This document shows positions 43,275 through 51,680 of a stretch of DNA of 64,000 bases, piece by piece. A program made the translations under genes and the position numbers. The DNA comes from CAVONV01 sp963697355. GTDB taxonomy: Bacteria > Acidobacteriota > Vicinamibacteria > Marinacidobacterales > DATDRI01. Where the stretch lies: contig CAVONV010000013.1 in the NCBI GenBank assembly GCA_963697355.1, positions 124,001 to 188,000 on the forward strand, in the 5' to 3' direction. Each line of letters opens with the position of its first letter. Within the stretch, counting starts at the first letter, position 1. The notes under the pieces are model-generated. The model was given only the letters and a program-made list of their open reading frames with translations, did no database searches and had not been told where the DNA came from.

Positions 43275-43304
43275 TAAGAACGAGGATTGATCTCCGAAGG
43301 TTCC
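43275..43304 (-). promoter_or_regulatory. Candidate ECF-type autoregulated promoter
   Basis: Read on the minus strand: GGAACC (43304-43299), a 17-base spacer, GTTCTTA (43281-43275). This resembles the GGAAC / GTC pattern of RpoE-class promoters and lies about 33 bp before the TTG of the sigma gene. The -35 lies within a short palindrome (CCGAAGGAACCTTCGG). Confidence 0.5.
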
Positions 43305-43411
43305 TTCGGATTTCGTAAATGGCTTGGTGAGACGCCCCCGAGGGCCGTCGAGCCCTTCTTGCGTAGCCACGTTCGATGAAATCACCAAAACCCTTCTAAA
43401 TACAGAACTTG

Positions 43412-43440
43412 TTGACTTACGACGATTATTCTAGTAAATT
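43412..43440 (+). promoter_or_regulatory. Promoter of the flippase-like gene and nrdR
   Basis: TTGACT (43412-43417), 17 bp, TAAATT (43435-43440), in an AT-rich stretch 125 bp ahead of the start codon. Confidence 0.6.
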
Positions 43441-43564
43441 CGTCGCCCGGTATAAAGGCTTAGATTCGTTTTCTTCTCTAGATCCTCGGATTCGATTGAG
43501 CGGTCTAGTCCCTTCGCCGTTGGAGCCCATACCGTATGCGAACGTGGCGAAATAACACAAAACA

Positions 43565-44599
43565 ATGCTCCCAAATCTAGGATCGAAAAAGCTGCAGGCA
43601 CTGGCCATGGGCTTCGTGGCCTTGGCTTTGCTCGGTTTTTTCTTCAAGGGGGCGGACCTAGCGGCGATCCGGAGGAGTCTGGCTGAGGCCGATTTGAGAC
43701 TCATTGCCGTAGCCATTGCCTTGGTGATGGTGACCTATGTGTTTCGGGCGCTGAGATGGCAGGTGCTGTTGAAACCGGTTGGAGAGGCCGCCCTGGGGGC
43801 TTGCTTCGTCACAACCGTGATTGGATTCATGTTCAATTTCATCGCCCCCACGGGTCGGCTGGGGGAGTTGGTGCGCCCCTACTTGCTGGCTCGACGGGAG
43901 GGATTTTCCGCCTCGAGCGCCTTCGCGACCATCTTTCTGGAGCGAATTTTCGATTTGATCACGGTAATATTGTTCGTTGGTGCCTGGCTTCTACTGGGCC
44001 CCCCGCCGGAGGGGGCGAAGAGTGCAACCGCGATACAGGGTCTAAAAGTAGGAGGACTAACGGCTTTTCTGGGTGCAGCGGTGGGCCTAGCCATCATGTA
44101 TGCCTTCGTCCGGTATCGTGACCGAGCCTTGACCTCGGCTCGTTCGTTGATACGATGGTTGCCCGGTCGACTCGAGCCTTTAGCCATGCGTTTCCTCCAA
44201 AACTTCGGAGAAGGTCTCGGTGTGCTGGCGGATGGAGGCAACTTGGCTCGCATCGGCGTCCTGTCGATCGCCTTGTGGTTCAACATAGCGCTGGTTTTGT
44301 GGTTGGGGATGAGCGCCTTCGGGATCCAAATAGAGTTTGGTGCCACTTCTTTGGTTCTGGGATTTCTGGTTGTGGGTGTCGCGGTTCCCACACCCGGAGC
44401 AGTCGGCGGGTATCACGTCATGTTTTCGCTGGCTGTGACCTTGCTCTTCGGCGTGGATGAGTCTCGATCTCAAGCAGCAGCTTTGGTCAACCACGCCATC
44501 GCCTTCTTGCCTGTAACTCTTCTTGGAATGGTGTTTTTCATCCGGGAGGGCTTGAGCTTGAAGGAGGTCAAGACGCTGGAGAGCACCGGGGGAGGCTGA
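43565..44599 (+). CDS. Lysylphosphatidylglycerol-synthase-type flippase-like membrane protein (UPF0104)
   Basis: 344 residues with about eight membrane helices: ALAMGFVALALLGFFF, LIAVAIALVMVTYVFRALRWQVLL, FVTTVIGFMFNFIAPTGRLGELVRPYLLARREG, SAFATIFLERIFDLITVILFVGAWLL, and later VVGVAVPTPGAVGGYHV. The motifs RxxRWxxLL, GRxGExxRPyLL and P-(T)-PGAxGxxE/H are typical of the lysylphosphatidylglycerol synthase membrane domain. The soluble aminoacyltransferase half of MprF is absent, so it is probably a lipid or isoprenoid-linked transport protein. The stop overlaps nrdR by one base (TGATG). Confidence 0.82.
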   Translation: MLPNLGSKKLQALAMGFVALALLGFFFKGADLAAIRRSLAEADLRLIAVAIALVMVTYVFRALRWQVLLKPVGEAALGACFVTTVIGFMFNFIAPTGRLGELVRPYLLARREGFSASSAFATIFLERIFDLITVILFVGAWLLLGPPPEGAKSATAIQGLKVGGLTAFLGAAVGLAIMYAFVRYRDRALTSARSLIRWLPGRLEPLAMRFLQNFGEGLGVLADGGNLARIGVLSIALWFNIALVLWLGMSAFGIQIEFGATSLVLGFLVVGVAVPTPGAVGGYHVMFSLAVTLLFGVDESRSQAAALVNHAIAFLPVTLLGMVFFIREGLSLKEVKTLESTGGG

Positions 44600-45060
44600 T
44601 GAAGTGTCCGTATTGTGAGCATCTAGCTGACAAAGTCGTCGATTCGCGGGAAAGCAAGGAAGGTGACGTCATCCGACGGCGCCGACAGTGCCTCGAGTGT
44701 GGAAGACGTTTCACTAGCTACGAGCGAATCGATCAAATTCCCTACATGGTGGTCAAGAAAGAGGGCCGCCGCGAGCGTTTCGATCGACAAAAAGTCCTCA
44801 CAGGACTCCTCAAAGCATGTGAGAAACGGCCGGTATCGGTAACCCAACTCGAACAGATCGTGGACGAAGTAGAGCAAAGGCTTCACGAGAGCGCGAACAA
44901 GGAGATTGCAGCCGATCAAATCGGTGAGTTCGTCATGCTGAGGATGAAAGGGCTGGATCAGGTGGCTTACGTTCGCTTTGCCTCCGTTTATCGAGACTTC
45001 AAAGATGCCGCTGAGTTTGTGGAAACGATCCGCGGACTTTTGGATACCCAAGACAGATAG
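44599..45060 (+). CDS. nrdR: Transcriptional repressor NrdR
   Basis: 153 residues. NrdR represses ribonucleotide reductase genes. The N-terminal zinc ribbon MKCPYCEHLADKVVDSRESKEG ... RRRRQCLECGRRFTSYER supplies CxxC twice. The ATP-cone (residues 49-139) starts at VVKKEGRRERFDRQKVLTGLLKAC and continues to GLDQVAYVRFASVYRDFKD. Nucleotide binding to the cone tunes repression. No ribonucleotide reductase gene lies in this window. A hairpin terminator follows. Confidence 0.97.
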   Translation: MKCPYCEHLADKVVDSRESKEGDVIRRRRQCLECGRRFTSYERIDQIPYMVVKKEGRRERFDRQKVLTGLLKACEKRPVSVTQLEQIVDEVEQRLHESANKEIAADQIGEFVMLRMKGLDQVAYVRFASVYRDFKDAAEFVETIRGLLDTQDR

Positions 45061-45070
45061 GGACAACCAT

Positions 45071-45101
45071 AGTGGGGACAGCCCCCACTTGGCTTGCTTT
45101 T
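45071..45101 (+). terminator. Hairpin terminator after nrdR
   Basis: AGTGGGG (45071-45077), loop ACAGC, CCCCACT (45083-45089), followed by TTGGCTTGCTTTT. The T run is interrupted, so efficiency is uncertain. Confidence 0.55.
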
Positions 45102-45137
45102 GGGGCGAAGACTCACCCGTCTTGTTGAGCTTGAAAT

Positions 45138-45707
45138 ATGCCTGCAGTACGATGGCTGGAGATGGGTACTAGAGTGAGTAGGGTATTCTGCCTGGCGGTG
45201 TCCTTCCTTGCGGCCGGAGTGCCGTTGTGGGGAGCAGATATCGTGGATGTGATATCTGTTGTCCGCAACGACAGGATCATCGTCAGCTTCCAAATGACGG
45301 ATGCTTTCAGCGATGAAGTCGAAAGCACCATCGAAAGCGGCTTGCCGGTCAGTTTCCTGTTCACGGTTCAGTTGAAAAGGGTCCGGACCATCTGGCTCAA
45401 CGAGAGAGTAACGACCCGAAATATCCGTACGACCGTAACCTACGACAATTTGACCGAAAGGTATATGTTGTCCAGGGAGATCGACGGCGAGATCCAAGCG
45501 ACCGACGTCGTTTCCGACCCGGAAGCTATGCGACGGTTCATGGTGACCGTGGAGTCGTTGGATCTCTTCGACACTGCGATGCTGGAGGCCAACGGTGAGT
45601 ATTATCTGCGTCTGAAGGGTGTCATAAGGGATCGAAATCTCTTTCTCTTCATTCCGTGGGACGTGGGCACGGGATGGACGAAGAAGTACTTTACTTACCT
45701 TCCATGA
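45138..45707 (+). CDS. DUF4390 secreted protein
   Basis: 189 residues. N-terminal signal peptide (RVSRVFCLAVSFLAAGVPLWGA, likely cut after WGA); ATG 45162 would give a more typical signal length than ATG 45138. The mature part is a DUF4390 domain: VRNDRIIVSFQMTDAFSDEVESTIESGLPVSFLFTVQLKR and the C-terminal YYLRLKGVIRDRNLFLFIPWDVGTGW. Members of this family are usually encoded just before an NtrY-type histidine kinase, as here (21 bp away), suggesting a periplasmic partner or sensor for that kinase. That link is inference from gene order. Confidence 0.82.
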   Translation: MPAVRWLEMGTRVSRVFCLAVSFLAAGVPLWGADIVDVISVVRNDRIIVSFQMTDAFSDEVESTIESGLPVSFLFTVQLKRVRTIWLNERVTTRNIRTTVTYDNLTERYMLSREIDGEIQATDVVSDPEAMRRFMVTVESLDLFDTAMLEANGEYYLRLKGVIRDRNLFLFIPWDVGTGWTKKYFTYLP

Positions 45708-45728
45708 TTGACTGATGGATGAAGGCTT

Positions 45729-47969
45729 ATGGCACCGCCGGCAAGTAGTGGCAAGAAGGAGCTCAAAGACAACGTCCGTCTTTTGGCTGCCGCGGTCGTA
45801 CTGCTCACTCTCATCCCAATTATCAGCACCTATCTCATCAGCAAGTCCGAATCTTTTACTCCCGACTTCCTAGCGCGAGTTTTTCTGTACGGCTTCACGT
45901 TGGTGAACCTGACCATTCTGCTGGTGTTGGTCTTCGTGTTGGCTCGCAACGTCATCAAGCTCTTCATGGAAAGACGTCGGGCGGTGCTCGGTGCGAAATT
46001 CAAGACAAAACTCGTTGTCATTTTCGTGAGCTTTGCTCTTTTCCCCTCTGCCCTCATTGTTGTCGTGGGAAGTCGTCTCATAACGACCGCTGTCGAAAGG
46101 TGGTTCTCTCACCCCGTGGAGTCGGTGCTTCTCGGCTCCCAAGACGTGGTGGAGAGCTACTATCGTGAGAAACAAGACAGCGCAACGTTTTATGCCCGAA
46201 GCCTGTCCAACGAGATCAGCCGAGAGCGTCTACTTGCTCCCCAACGGCTACGTGTGCTCTTTCGAACCATGGAGCGCAGGCTGACCGAATACCGCCTGGA
46301 CATGGTCAATGTTTTTTCGAGCGAAGGAGAGCTGCTGGTGACCAAGATGCAGCCGGGATTGCCTTTGCAGGACTACAATCCCGATACATCACGGCGGTTG
46401 GCCGAGATGGGCTTGAAGGGCGAAGAGACCGTTCACCAAGATTCTCTCGGGGAAGGTTCTCTCGTAAGATACGTGTCGCCCATTTATCGGCCAGGTACCG
46501 CCGAGGTTGAAGGATCGGTCATCGTTTCCCATTTTCTTCCCAAAACGCTCGCTTCAACCATTAGTCTCGTCAATGACGAGGTCAACCTATACCGGCGAGC
46601 GGAGGCTCAGAAAGAGCCCATCCAAGACCTGTATCTCTCGTTTTTTGTCATGGTTTCTTTGCTCATCCTGTTTTCTTCGACCTGGATTGGCCTTTACCTT
46701 GCCAAGCGCATTACCGTTCCAGTTCGACAGCTGGCAGAAGCCACAGAGCGGATCATTGCCGGTGACCTGGACCACCCGGTTTCTGGTGCCGCTGTTGACG
46801 AGCTCGGGCTTCTCATGGAGTCCTTCAACAAGATGACGACCGAGCTCAAGGCTAGCCAGAGTCGGATAGAAACCTCACGGGAGAATCTCGAGGCAAAAAA
46901 CCTGGAGCTCGAGCGTCGTCGACGTTACATGGAAACGGTTTTGGAGAACATCACCACGGGAATCATCTCGTTGGACCGTGATGGCGTCTTTACGACATGG
47001 AACCCGGCAGCGGTTCGTATGTTGGAGCTCGATGACTCCGTCATCGGGCGGCATTTTCGCGAGGTGTTTCATCCGGAACAACTGGCGGAGCTCGGTGCGC
47101 TCCTGGAGGTGATGGAGAACAACGGACAGCACGCCATAGAAGAAGAAGTCAACGTGATGGTGGGAAGCCGTGAGTTGCACTTGTCGGTCTATCTGACGGC
47201 GTTGACGGGTGCATCAGGAGAGACGCCGGGCCTTCTCATGGTTCTGGACGATTTGACACAACTCCTTCGTGCACAAAAGGTTGCGGCATGGCGTGAAGTC
47301 GCTAGACGCCTCGCTCATGAGATCAAGAACCCTCTTACCCCTATCCAGTTGTCCGCACAGCGGATACGGAAGCATTTCCGTTCCCGGACACCCGAATTGC
47401 CGAAAGTGATTGAGGAATGCTCAGGAACCATCATTGAGGAGGTCGACTCCCTCAAGAATCTCGTGGACGAGTTTTCTCAGTTCGCGAGAATGCCCGCCAT
47501 CTCACCGATGCCGAAGCAGCTCAATCCCTTGCTGCAAGCAGCGTTGGAGCTTTACGACGGGCTGTTCACCGAGTTGACTATCAAAAGACAATTCGCCCCC
47601 AATCTTCCCGATGTCCGACTCGATCCCGAGCTTATCCGCCGGGTGTTCATCAACATCGTTGACAATGCTATCGAAGCAACCGGTGGCAAGGGATTTGTTC
47701 TGGTAACTAGCTCGTACAATCCAGACACGCAGATGGCCTGTATAGAGGTTGCCGACAATGGGCCCGGTGTTCCCCCCGGTGATCGCGACAAGCTGTTCAT
47801 GCCCTATTACTCGACCAAGCGACGCGGAAGCGGTCTTGGCCTAGCAATCGTCAACCGGATCGTCGCCGAGCACCGCGGTCGGATCCGTGTGGAGGACAAC
47901 AAACCCCAAGGTGCTCGTTTCATCATCGAGCTTCCCGTGGCCGAGAAACCGGTTCCCACACTGAGCTAA
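45729..47969 (+). CDS. NtrY-type sensor histidine kinase
   Basis: 746 residues. N-terminal helices (RLLAAAVVLLTLIPIISTYLI, then VNLTILLVLVFVLARNVI, then VVIFVSFALFPSALIVVVGS) and an extracytoplasmic domain to about residue 300. One more helix (FFVMVSLLILFSSTWIGLYLAK) leads into HAMP (RITVPVRQLAEATERIIAGDLDHPV), PAS (METVLENITTGIISLDRDGVFTTWNPAAVRML), HisKA with the phospho-acceptor in RLAHEIKNPLTPIQLSAQR, and HATPase with NIVDNAIEA, DNGPGVP and GSGLGLAIVNRI. The arrangement is that of NtrY (nitrogen or envelope sensing). No response regulator follows; its NtrX partner must lie elsewhere. Confidence 0.93.
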   Translation: MAPPASSGKKELKDNVRLLAAAVVLLTLIPIISTYLISKSESFTPDFLARVFLYGFTLVNLTILLVLVFVLARNVIKLFMERRRAVLGAKFKTKLVVIFVSFALFPSALIVVVGSRLITTAVERWFSHPVESVLLGSQDVVESYYREKQDSATFYARSLSNEISRERLLAPQRLRVLFRTMERRLTEYRLDMVNVFSSEGELLVTKMQPGLPLQDYNPDTSRRLAEMGLKGEETVHQDSLGEGSLVRYVSPIYRPGTAEVEGSVIVSHFLPKTLASTISLVNDEVNLYRRAEAQKEPIQDLYLSFFVMVSLLILFSSTWIGLYLAKRITVPVRQLAEATERIIAGDLDHPVSGAAVDELGLLMESFNKMTTELKASQSRIETSRENLEAKNLELERRRRYMETVLENITTGIISLDRDGVFTTWNPAAVRMLELDDSVIGRHFREVFHPEQLAELGALLEVMENNGQHAIEEEVNVMVGSRELHLSVYLTALTGASGETPGLLMVLDDLTQLLRAQKVAAWREVARRLAHEIKNPLTPIQLSAQRIRKHFRSRTPELPKVIEECSGTIIEEVDSLKNLVDEFSQFARMPAISPMPKQLNPLLQAALELYDGLFTELTIKRQFAPNLPDVRLDPELIRRVFINIVDNAIEATGGKGFVLVTSSYNPDTQMACIEVADNGPGVPPGDRDKLFMPYYSTKRRGSGLGLAIVNRIVAEHRGRIRVEDNKPQGARFIIELPVAEKPVPTLS

Positions 47970-47970
47970 A

Positions 47971-47996
47971 AGAAAGAAATCAAGAATTTGTAATTA
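47971..47996 (+). repeat. Short octamer patch after the kinase gene
   Basis: AGAAATCA and AGAATTTG in 8-base register, followed by TAATTAG. A degenerate member of the dispersed octamer family. Confidence 0.5.
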
Positions 47997-48032
47997 GTGG
48001 TCGGGAAGTTATACGATTACAGGTTAGCGACT

Positions 48033-48914
48033 ATGGACAGCGAAATTCGCAAACCGCATCCGGGCCCTTCTTTAGACCTGGCCAACCGCGAGGAGATCTC
48101 CTCTCAAGCGGAATTGGAGCCGAAGATCGACGAGCTCATGCGCCAGGGTGACCGGCTGGTTCGTTCCGGACGATATCAACAAGCGATCCATGTTTGGACG
48201 AGAATTCTCTTTCTCGATCGAGGAAACTACCCAGCTAGAGATGCTATCGAGAAAGCCAAGAGGGTGCTGGCCGAGCGCCAGCGCGAGATCGACGTGATGG
48301 TTCTGGACGCGGCCCAGCTCCATCGTGACGGAGATCGACAAAAAGCCAAGAAACTACTCGATCACGTTCTGTCTATCGATCCGCGTCACACCGAAGGTCG
48401 GAGTCTTTGGGAAAAACTCGATGCATTGGAACGCCGAGGGGAAAACTCGCTGTCATTGAACTCCGAGCCGGAGATGGAACCCTCTCCCCGTCCGCGGCGG
48501 AGAGCCAGCAAAGGGGCCGTCACGCGAACACGTGGCAACCCTGAATTGCCGCTCAAAATGACCGCCTTCCTGTTCTGCGCTCTTTGTTTGCTCGCACTGG
48601 GAGGGCTGTATCTGCATCTGAATTGGGACTTCCTTGTAAGAGATAGTGTTTTCGCATCCTCACCGCATGAAGGTCAAGATCTGTTCAGCGAGCGGGATAT
48701 CCCACCACTCCCGACGTTGTCTGAACTGCACTATTTCAACGGGGCCCGCTTGTTCGCCAAGGGGCAATACCGGGAAGCGCTCTCCGCGTTGGAGCGTGTC
48801 GATCGTCAATCCAGTGTTTCCGAGAATGCCCGCAGTCTCGTTCTTCGAATCGAAGAACGGTTGCTGCGGGATGTCATCACGACAGAAAACCCGCAATCGC
48901 CGCCGGAGAAGTGA
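48033..48914 (+). CDS. TPR-containing inner-membrane protein
   Basis: 293 residues from ATG 48033. The cytoplasmic N-terminal part has two TPR-like units (IDELMRQGDRLVRSGRYQQAIHVWTRILFLDRGNYPA; LDAAQLHRDGDRQKAKKLLDHVLSIDPRHTEG), then a Ser/Pro/Arg linker and one membrane helix (MTAFLFCALCLLALGGLYLHL, about residues 175-197). A second TPR-like unit lies outside (LHYFNGARLFAKGQYREALSALERVDR). It probably scaffolds a protein complex. The next gene starts one base after its stop. I do not recognise a specific family. Confidence 0.75.
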   Translation: MDSEIRKPHPGPSLDLANREEISSQAELEPKIDELMRQGDRLVRSGRYQQAIHVWTRILFLDRGNYPARDAIEKAKRVLAERQREIDVMVLDAAQLHRDGDRQKAKKLLDHVLSIDPRHTEGRSLWEKLDALERRGENSLSLNSEPEMEPSPRPRRRASKGAVTRTRGNPELPLKMTAFLFCALCLLALGGLYLHLNWDFLVRDSVFASSPHEGQDLFSERDIPPLPTLSELHYFNGARLFAKGQYREALSALERVDRQSSVSENARSLVLRIEERLLRDVITTENPQSPPEK

Positions 48915-48915
48915 G

Positions 48916-49824
48916 GTGAGTGAGGTGGTTTGTCCAAGGTGCCAAGCTGAACTAGACCCAGCCGTAGGAGTGTGCCCAAAGTGTGGTGCGCCGGCTCGAC
49001 AGGCCGGTTCAGCGAACGAGCCGTCGTGGCGACAGCAGGTCCGCGATTCCGTGGAACGCCGCAAGGAGCTGCGCAATCGCCAGCTCGAAAAGCGCGGCGA
49101 AGATGGCCGGCAGCTGTCAATTTTTCCGGAGGCATCGGAGGGTGGAGAGGAAGAAGAAAAGGACCCCATTCACGAACGGCGCCGAGAGATTCGGGAACGA
49201 GTCGAGAAGAGACTGAGCAAGACGCCTCGCGCCGCCGATTTGGGCGATGCGGGTGACGTCACGATTCCGTTCGGTTCAACGGCTGCGATGGCAGCAACCG
49301 CCCCTGAGTTGGACGCACCGTTCACTGCGTTGGACGAGCCCGAGTTAGCGACTGAGGGTGGCGACGAGTTGAGTGACACTTCTGTTCCGCGGGTGAGTGA
49401 ATCCTTCAGTCCAGATTTGGCGTCGCCCGGAGAGAGGGTTCTGGCCGGTTTGATCGATCTCGGGATTGTTTCTCTCATGTTGTTGACTTTGCTGTACCTC
49501 ACTAGTCAAGTGGGAGGGCACTCGGTGAGGCTCTTACCGAACGCAGCCCTTGCAGCGCTTGGTGTCATCGGCACTCTGATGACGCTCGGGTACTATTTGT
49601 TTTTTTGGGGTCTTTCCGGGCAGACTCTCGGGAAGCTGCTGACGGGCTCGAGAGTTATCCGTGAAGATGGGAAGCCCTTGGGGCTGAAACTTGCCATCGC
49701 GCGTGTGATTGGTTTCCTCCTTTCTGCTCTGCCCCTCGGGGCGGGTTTCATCGGGTTATGGAGCGATTACCAGCGCCGGGGATGGCACGATCGGCTCGCG
49801 TCTTCCAAAGTCGTCCGCGCCTAG
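48916..49824 (+). CDS. Zinc-ribbon RDD-family membrane protein
   Basis: 302 residues from GTG 48916 behind GGAG of the previous gene's end; the longer open frame to 48646 is an out-of-frame reading. Residues 6-24 (CPRCQAELDPAVGVCPKCG) form a rubredoxin-like zinc ribbon. A long charged linker (WRQQVRDSVERRKELRNRQLEKRGED) follows. The C-terminal RDD domain starts with GERVLAGLIDLGIVSLMLLTLLYL (Arg and Asp of the RDD pattern), has three helices, and ends GLWSDYQRRGWHDRLASSKVV, the usual RDD ending. Function of RDD proteins is mostly unknown; some are small-molecule or ion transport-related. Confidence 0.83.
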   Translation: MSEVVCPRCQAELDPAVGVCPKCGAPARQAGSANEPSWRQQVRDSVERRKELRNRQLEKRGEDGRQLSIFPEASEGGEEEEKDPIHERRREIRERVEKRLSKTPRAADLGDAGDVTIPFGSTAAMAATAPELDAPFTALDEPELATEGGDELSDTSVPRVSESFSPDLASPGERVLAGLIDLGIVSLMLLTLLYLTSQVGGHSVRLLPNAALAALGVIGTLMTLGYYLFFWGLSGQTLGKLLTGSRVIREDGKPLGLKLAIARVIGFLLSALPLGAGFIGLWSDYQRRGWHDRLASSKVVRA

Positions 49825-49846
49825 ACTTAGTCACTGCATCTTTTCC

Positions 49847-51247
49847 ATGGACCGTTTTTTTTTGGCAGCGTTGGTGCGCGAAGTTCGTCCGCGCCTCCAG
49901 GGACTCAGAGCCCGGGGGTTGAGCCCTTGGGGTAGATTCGGCTTCGCCATTTCGTTGAGCGCTCGGTCGCTGAAAAGTATCGTCGTCAGTTTGCTACCGG
50001 AGGCTTCCGGCTTCTTCCTGGGAACGCCCGAAGGTCGATCTCCCCATCGGAAACTGCCCGTGCGGCTGAGCAAGCTCATTGTCGGCTCGGAGCTCGTAGA
50101 CCTGCGGGCCGCTCCTCTCGATCGGAGAGTGTTGTTCGAATGGCGGCGGTCCAGGCCGAGTGGAGCGCAAGAACACTTCGATCTGGTGGTGGAGTGGATC
50201 GGAACACGTTCGGCTGCATTTCTCCTCGACCGAGAGACCAGAGAAATCCTTGATGTTCATTCGCTTTCCACGCCCCGGAGGATCATGGGTGAGACCTACG
50301 AAGCGTTGGATCCTCCACCGGGCGCCACCCCTGAGGTGGATGGCGCTCGGTCGTTCATGGAGCGCTGGAAAGCGGCCCGCCGCGAAGGGCTCGGAGAGCG
50401 CCAAGCGATTCGGCTGGCCGGGGGGCTCAGCCCCAATCTTGCCGAAGATGTCTGGATGCTCCATGTCCGCGGGGGAATCACCTTGGACGCGGCTTTTGAG
50501 AGGGTGCGTGAGAAGCTTACCGAAGCGCCTCAGCCTATACTCATCGTTCCAAGTGGAAGTTTTCGGGACAAGCAAAGTCGTTATCGGACCTCGCTCGTAT
50601 CCCTGTCTCATCGGTCCGAGTGGGAGAGGACTTTCCCAACCTTCAATGAAGCTGCACAATCATACGTTAGTGATGCCACTCGGCTCGCTGTGGCTCGCCG
50701 TCAATATCAGGCGCTTGGAACGGCGCTTCACAGGAAGCTGAAGAAGCACCGAGTGCTGCTCGAGAATGTAGCTGGAGACAGGAAACGACTGGAAGACCCT
50801 CAGACTCTGCGTCGCAGAGGAGAATTGTTGTTGGCCGGTCTGAGTTACGCAAAGAAGACAGGTGGTGAAGTCATCGTTCCTGACCCTTATGGTCCCGAGG
50901 GCGCTTTGGTCAGAGTCCCGATAGACCCTCGTCGAGACATCGTTCAAAATGCGGATCGCTATTTCGATAGGTCTCGTAGGGCGGCAAGGAGCGTCAAGAA
51001 ATTGGAGGCTAGAACGATACTCCTAACCGACGAGCTCGAGCACCTCGAGACGCTGGAGTTGTCCCTCGAGAACGCGAACGACCCCGAGGAGCTTGCTGCC
51101 CTTGTGGGTGAGATGGGAGATGAGGGTCTCATGCCCCGGGTCGAGACCGGCCGCCCCGGGGAACCGGGACAGCTTGTCGGACCTCGTCGTATTTCGGGTG
51201 TTGGTGGGTGCGAGAATCCTTGTGGGACGCTCGGCTCGCTCCAATGA
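49847..51247 (+). CDS. NFACT-family (RqcH/FbpA-like) protein, N-terminal part before a frameshift
   Basis: From ATG 49847 the frame reads MDRFFLAALVREVRPRLQGLR and continues as an NFACT-N domain, helix-hairpin-helix region (GEVAILAGGLSPNLAEDV-like: RLAGGLSPNLAEDVWML) and long coiled coil (LHRKLKKHRVLLENVAGDRKRL ... ARTILLTDELEHLETLEL). At about 51215 it shifts into PCGTLGSLQ and stops. The C-terminal NFACT-R domain is in the next frame (51216-51557). An extra A in GAGAATCC explains the break. Members bind stalled 50S subunits and direct C-terminal alanine tailing in bacterial ribosome rescue (RqcH), or act as fibronectin-binding proteins. Confidence 0.82.
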   Translation: MDRFFLAALVREVRPRLQGLRARGLSPWGRFGFAISLSARSLKSIVVSLLPEASGFFLGTPEGRSPHRKLPVRLSKLIVGSELVDLRAAPLDRRVLFEWRRSRPSGAQEHFDLVVEWIGTRSAAFLLDRETREILDVHSLSTPRRIMGETYEALDPPPGATPEVDGARSFMERWKAARREGLGERQAIRLAGGLSPNLAEDVWMLHVRGGITLDAAFERVREKLTEAPQPILIVPSGSFRDKQSRYRTSLVSLSHRSEWERTFPTFNEAAQSYVSDATRLAVARRQYQALGTALHRKLKKHRVLLENVAGDRKRLEDPQTLRRRGELLLAGLSYAKKTGGEVIVPDPYGPEGALVRVPIDPRRDIVQNADRYFDRSRRAARSVKKLEARTILLTDELEHLETLELSLENANDPEELAALVGEMGDEGLMPRVETGRPGEPGQLVGPRRISGVGGCENPCGTLGSLQ

Positions 51248-51557
51248 GAAGCTCACTTTCGAGGAAGCAAAGCCCGATGACCTGTGGTTCCACGCTGTGG
51301 GTGTTGCGGGAGCCCACGTTTTGCTTCGTAAAGCGGCGGGAGGAGAACCCCGCGAAGAGCAAGTCCATCAGGCCGCAGCCGTCGCCGCCTACTACAGTAA
51401 GGCTCGAGGCTCGACTTCCGTGGAGGTGATGTATACGCATCGCAAGAACGTCCGCAAGATTCGTAAGGCTCCCCCGGGAACCGTTCGGGTGACGCGGTTC
51501 AATTCGGTTCGGGTCAAACCGGCTCTACCCGAGGCCATCTCCAACAAGGAGAAGTGA
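51216..51557 (+). CDS. NFACT-R (DUF814) domain, C-terminal part of the frameshifted gene
   Basis: The reading ILVGRSARSNEKLTFEEAKPDDLWFHAVGVAGAHVLLR is the hallmark NFACT-R motif (GRNARxND ... DLWxHxxxxPGxHVvL). It continues with VHQAAAVAAYYSKARGSTSVEVMYTHRKNVRKIRKAPPGTVRV to the normal end of the family. No start codon is expected here, as it is the continuation of the upstream frame. Confidence 0.82.
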   Translation: MLVGRSARSNEKLTFEEAKPDDLWFHAVGVAGAHVLLRKAAGGEPREEQVHQAAAVAAYYSKARGSTSVEVMYTHRKNVRKIRKAPPGTVRVTRFNSVRVKPALPEAISNKEK

Positions 51558-51680
51558 GCAGATGTCGGATGCCGGATGCCGCTTCTCGCCAACAACCGTG
51601 AACCAGAAATCGACTTTGTCCTTCCTCCTTTATTCTCCATTCTCCACGGCGACACCTATCTATCGTGGTCTTATGTAAGT

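Larger units (their letters stand above)
43243..43564. other. Divergent promoter region between the ECF sigma gene and the flippase-like gene
   Basis: 322 bp with no gene. It carries the two promoter candidates listed separately, one for each direction, and nothing else I recognise. Confidence 0.6.
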
